The notes under the pieces are model-generated. The model saw only the letters and a program-made list of their open reading frames with translations, was not told where the DNA came from and did not search any database. Made by a program: the position numbers and the translations under genes. DNA of 64,000 nt from an uncultured Bacteroidales bacterium (lineage in GTDB: Bacteria > Bacteroidota > Bacteroidia > Bacteroidales > Muribaculaceae), in the NCBI GenBank assembly GCA_902762385.1, contig CACWNQ010000002.1:1-64000 (forward strand), written 5' to 3'. Position 1 is the stretch's first letter; every line of letters begins with the position of its first letter. Below are positions 61,448 to 64,000 of the stretch, piece after piece.

Positions 61448-63223
61448 ATGTTTGATTATTTACGACACCTAGTGTCAATTTCATTTGTAATAGCAAGTTT
61501 TGCTCTGAGTGCACAGTCACCCGACATTGCTCTCGACAATGTTGTCGACTCGGCTTGCACACAGAGCGAGAACGTTGCACCTGTCGATGAATGTCAACCT
61601 CTTGAAACTCAAGAATCCATCACAACAATGGCCCATGACGACAACGAACAACACGTGACTGCGACTCGCGACATCAAGTTATATGAGCCCCCAAAGGCTC
61701 CCGACTTCAACTTCATCAAGAGTCGCACCAACCCCGCAGTCAAGCCCTATAAGTCCCTCGACGACCAAACTTGGGTGGGAATTCCACTCTTCTTATCCGG
61801 ACTCATTGCCAAGAGTGAAAAAACGGCTTTCCGTCAGGACTACAATAACCCTAATACCAAGATTCGTCTCATAAAGACCAATTTCCATAATGAGATTGAC
61901 AACTACACTCAATATGTGCCTCTTGCACTGGCGATAGGTCTCAAACTTGGAGGAGTGGAGAGCCGTAGCGACTGGCCCAGGTTTTGGGCATCGTCGGCCG
62001 CATCGGCTGCAATAATGGCTGGCTTAGTCAACGGCATCAAATATACAACCAGCGAGATGCGACCAGATGGTTCTACTAGGAATTCATGGCCTAGCGGACA
62101 CACCGCCACAGCATTCCTTGCAGCTACAATCTTGCACAAGGAGTATGGCCTCACGCGTTCGCCATGGTACTCAGTAGGAGCCTACACCCTTGCCACTGCC
62201 ACTGGCGTGATGCGTGTTCTTAACAACCGGCACTGGATTAGCGATGTGCTCTCAGGAGCAGGAATTGGCATCCTGTCTGTTGAGCTCGGCTATGGCTTGA
62301 TGGACCTGCTGTTCAAGAATCGTGGCCTTCAGCGTGGCGACTTGGCAATCTACCCCGATTTGCGCACCAATCCTTCGTTCTTTGCCATCTCGATGGGTAT
62401 AGGTCTTGGCAACAAGCACCTGACGCTGCCGGCATTTAACTTTGACATCCCTGACGACTTCGTCGACGGCGAAGATATAACCAATGGCGAACCACTGGAG
62501 CTCAAGTTCCGCTCGGCGACGGTAGTGGGGGTTGAGGGCGCTTATTTCTTCAACCCATATATTGGCGTTGGAGGACGCTTGCGTGTAAAGGCTACTCCTA
62601 TCAATGGATGGAGCAAGTTCGCCTTGAGCGAGGAAGCTGAAATGAAGGAGTTTTTTAATGATCCGTTGTTTGTCAATTCATCCCAGAATATTGCTCTTAA
62701 AATCGAAAGCGACCATATCACCGAGTTTGCCGCCGATGCAGGTGTGTATTTCAGCTGGCCATTGTCATCGCGTTTTGCATTAGGTTCAAAACTGCTCTTT
62801 GGTCGCAGCGTGATGGACGATATTGACATCAACGCAAGCTACTCAGGCAATCAGCTCGAATTCAATTTTTCGAGCATAGTAGATGATAGCCAACCAATGT
62901 TCTTGCCTAGTGAAAACGTCATAGATTACACGTGGGACTATATCAACGTCTCGGCTTCCAATTCATTCAAATTGGGCTCTGGCATCTCGCTTACTTATGC
63001 CCATAAGAACCACTTCTCGTGGCGAGTGTTCTGCGACTATGACTACTCTCGCAAAACCTTCACCGCCACCTATCATCCGCTGGGACTGATAGAAGGTCTC
63101 TCGCCCGACATGATAGAATTCATGAATATCTTTGGCTGGGAGATGACTAAGCCTGCCTCTTCGAGCGTGAAGAAAAATCTGCACCAATGGGTGCTCGGTG
63201 GTGCACTATGTGTATCTTTTTAA
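61448..63223 (+). CDS. PAP2-family phosphatase fused to an outer-membrane-type barrel
   Basis: A predicted 591-aa protein from ATG 61448. The signal peptide (about 1-23) is followed by an acidic linker, then the PAP2 domain (about 115-300) with KYTTSEMRP (KX6RP), NSWPSGHTATAF and NRHWISDVLSG, the three phosphatase signatures. The last 290 residues alternate in a beta-strand pattern, as in an outer-membrane barrel (FFAISMGIGLGNKHLTLPAF to LGGALCVSF). PAP2 phosphatases remove phosphate from lipids such as undecaprenyl pyrophosphate or lipid A. The barrel would place the enzyme at the outer membrane. Fourth gene-block of the lipid operon. Confidence 0.85.
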   Translation: MFDYLRHLVSISFVIASFALSAQSPDIALDNVVDSACTQSENVAPVDECQPLETQESITTMAHDDNEQHVTATRDIKLYEPPKAPDFNFIKSRTNPAVKPYKSLDDQTWVGIPLFLSGLIAKSEKTAFRQDYNNPNTKIRLIKTNFHNEIDNYTQYVPLALAIGLKLGGVESRSDWPRFWASSAASAAIMAGLVNGIKYTTSEMRPDGSTRNSWPSGHTATAFLAATILHKEYGLTRSPWYSVGAYTLATATGVMRVLNNRHWISDVLSGAGIGILSVELGYGLMDLLFKNRGLQRGDLAIYPDLRTNPSFFAISMGIGLGNKHLTLPAFNFDIPDDFVDGEDITNGEPLELKFRSATVVGVEGAYFFNPYIGVGGRLRVKATPINGWSKFALSEEAEMKEFFNDPLFVNSSQNIALKIESDHITEFAADAGVYFSWPLSSRFALGSKLLFGRSVMDDIDINASYSGNQLEFNFSSIVDDSQPMFLPSENVIDYTWDYINVSASNSFKLGSGISLTYAHKNHFSWRVFCDYDYSRKTFTATYHPLGLIEGLSPDMIEFMNIFGWEMTKPASSSVKKNLHQWVLGGALCVSF

Positions 63224-63253
63224 ATAAGAATAATATCAATAAAATTTAAGTAT

Positions 63254-63985
63254 ATGAGAAAAAGGATTTTTACACTATTCATTATGGCTTTCACTCTCGC
63301 CATGGGATGGGCTCAGCAAACTAATAGCTACATCCCTTACAAGACATTTGACGGCGAGCACAAGAACGAAATTTCGGGCTATGCGATGGGTGGTAACAAC
63401 GTTGTCACCGATGGTTTTGGAGGACTTGCGGTTTCTTACACGCGTCACCTCACTCCACGCTGGCATGTGGGTGGAGATGCCCAAATGCAGTTTGGCAAGG
63501 AATTGTTCTCAGTTGACGTGCAGGGCGGTTACCGCTTGCCGTTAAAATATGGTAACATTTCTTTCGATGGTAAAGTTATGTATAACTTCTATCATAAGTT
63601 TGGTTTCCATGAGATGGCCTATAACATCTCGGCAACTTGGGAGAGCGCTTACGTTGATATTCGTCTTGGCGAGACACTGGTTCACTACCATAGCCATGTG
63701 TGGGGCATAGGATGGGGCTATACCGAGACCCCACTGCTCACCTTTGGATTTGGTGTTAATGTCCGTCACCGCGACAATCCCTGGAACTTGGGACTCTTCT
63801 TCCGCAACTACGACGATTTCTACTACGAGAACTGGAACATCAACTGGGGTATCCGTTGGTATGCTAAGATTAAGGAGCGTTGGAATCTCTTTGGAGAGTT
63901 CAACATTCGTCCGGCAGGTTCTATGAGCCAGTTGGCAAGTAAATATGAGGGTTCAGTTAAGGTTGGTTTAAAATATAAATGGTAA
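63254..63985 (+). CDS. Small outer-membrane beta-barrel protein
   Basis: A 243-aa protein: signal peptide (1-20, ends AQQ), then alternating strands with many aromatic residues (SYTRHLTPRWHVGGDAQMQFGKELFSVDVQGGYRLPL, GIGWGYTETPLLTFGFGVNVRHRDNPWNLGLFFRNYDD) and the closing KVGLKYKW with a final aromatic residue, as in an outer-membrane barrel. It follows the PAP2-barrel gene by 30 nt in the same operon. The function is unknown. Confidence 0.8.
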   Translation: MRKRIFTLFIMAFTLAMGWAQQTNSYIPYKTFDGEHKNEISGYAMGGNNVVTDGFGGLAVSYTRHLTPRWHVGGDAQMQFGKELFSVDVQGGYRLPLKYGNISFDGKVMYNFYHKFGFHEMAYNISATWESAYVDIRLGETLVHYHSHVWGIGWGYTETPLLTFGFGVNVRHRDNPWNLGLFFRNYDDFYYENWNINWGIRWYAKIKERWNLFGEFNIRPAGSMSQLASKYEGSVKVGLKYKW

Positions 63986-63990
63986 CGACA

Positions 63991-64000
63991 ATGAAAGCAA
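63991..64000 (+). CDS. Start of a further gene (partial, cut by window end)
   Basis: ATGAAAGCAA begins 5 nt after the barrel gene stop and runs off the window. Only M-K-A can be read. Position suggests the next gene of the lipid operon, but nothing can be said about its product. Confidence 0.4.

Overview
The window is chromosomal DNA from a Bacteroidales bacterium, most likely a gut member of the Muribaculaceae/Prevotellaceae type. The evidence is four SusC/SusD outer-membrane pairs, lipoprotein signals of Bacteroidetes type, many promoters of the TAnnTTTG type, DUF4252, DUF4294 and CotH families, and A/T-rich leaders with no clear Shine-Dalgarno sequence. The genus cannot be fixed without a search.

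Layout. 1-12.3 kb holds two glycan-uptake loci: SusC/D pair 1, then pair 2 with an Ig-like lipoprotein and a lipid-binding-type lipoprotein. They have near-identical SusC starts and near-identical terminators. 12.3-14.4 kb is a minus-strand unit with a phage-type major capsid protein and a small acidic protein. 14.6-22.4 kb has a LytS/LytTR two-component pair, two CotH-dockerin secreted proteins, small secreted and zinc-ribbon proteins, and tRNA-Tyr. 22.5-30.1 kb has an LtaS-like sulfatase, rdgB, a short-chain dehydrogenase, a glycosyltransferase and a large MscS channel. 30.2-32.3 kb is a second minus-strand phage-type unit (M15 peptidase, portal). 32.4-35.5 kb has three GYF_2-domain membrane proteins and a DUF2752 protein. 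35.6-40.8 kb has DUF4294, a degenerate peptidase-like protein with a beta-barrel, and a TonB-receptor-like outer-membrane protein. 41.2-51.9 kb has two more SusC/D pairs. 52.0-52.6 kb is a third minus-strand unit (190-aa unknown). 52.7-64 kb has dapF, dnaX, a DUF4252/ECF-sigma/anti-sigma operon, tRNA-Asp, panB, and a glycine-lipid-type acyltransferase operon followed by a PAP2 phosphatase fused to a barrel.

Most interesting signal. The three isolated phage-type or unknown units (A 12.3-14.4, B 30.2-32.3, C 52.0-52.6 kb) all lie on the minus strand and head-to-head with unrelated host genes. Each starts with the same 16-mer, TGTGTTTTTTTAATGT (minus strand), exactly 23 nt upstream of a TAnnTTTG-like -7 box. 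This suggests a co-regulated, dispersed set of virion-like genes (capsid, portal, cell-wall peptidase), perhaps a gene-transfer-agent-like or otherwise domesticated particle. Its capsid protein carries an unusual N-terminal membrane segment with a lipobox. No terminase, tail or integrase is present in the window.

Second signal. Short tandem arrays with a 7-bp period, built from several unrelated units, sit flush against stop codons of at least eight genes and once against a start codon. In phage-type units A and B the arrays separate the two genes and are G-quadruplex-prone. A palindromic MITE-like element occurs twice. One SusC gene (46.8 kb) has a +1 frameshift in an A6 run in its signal peptide.
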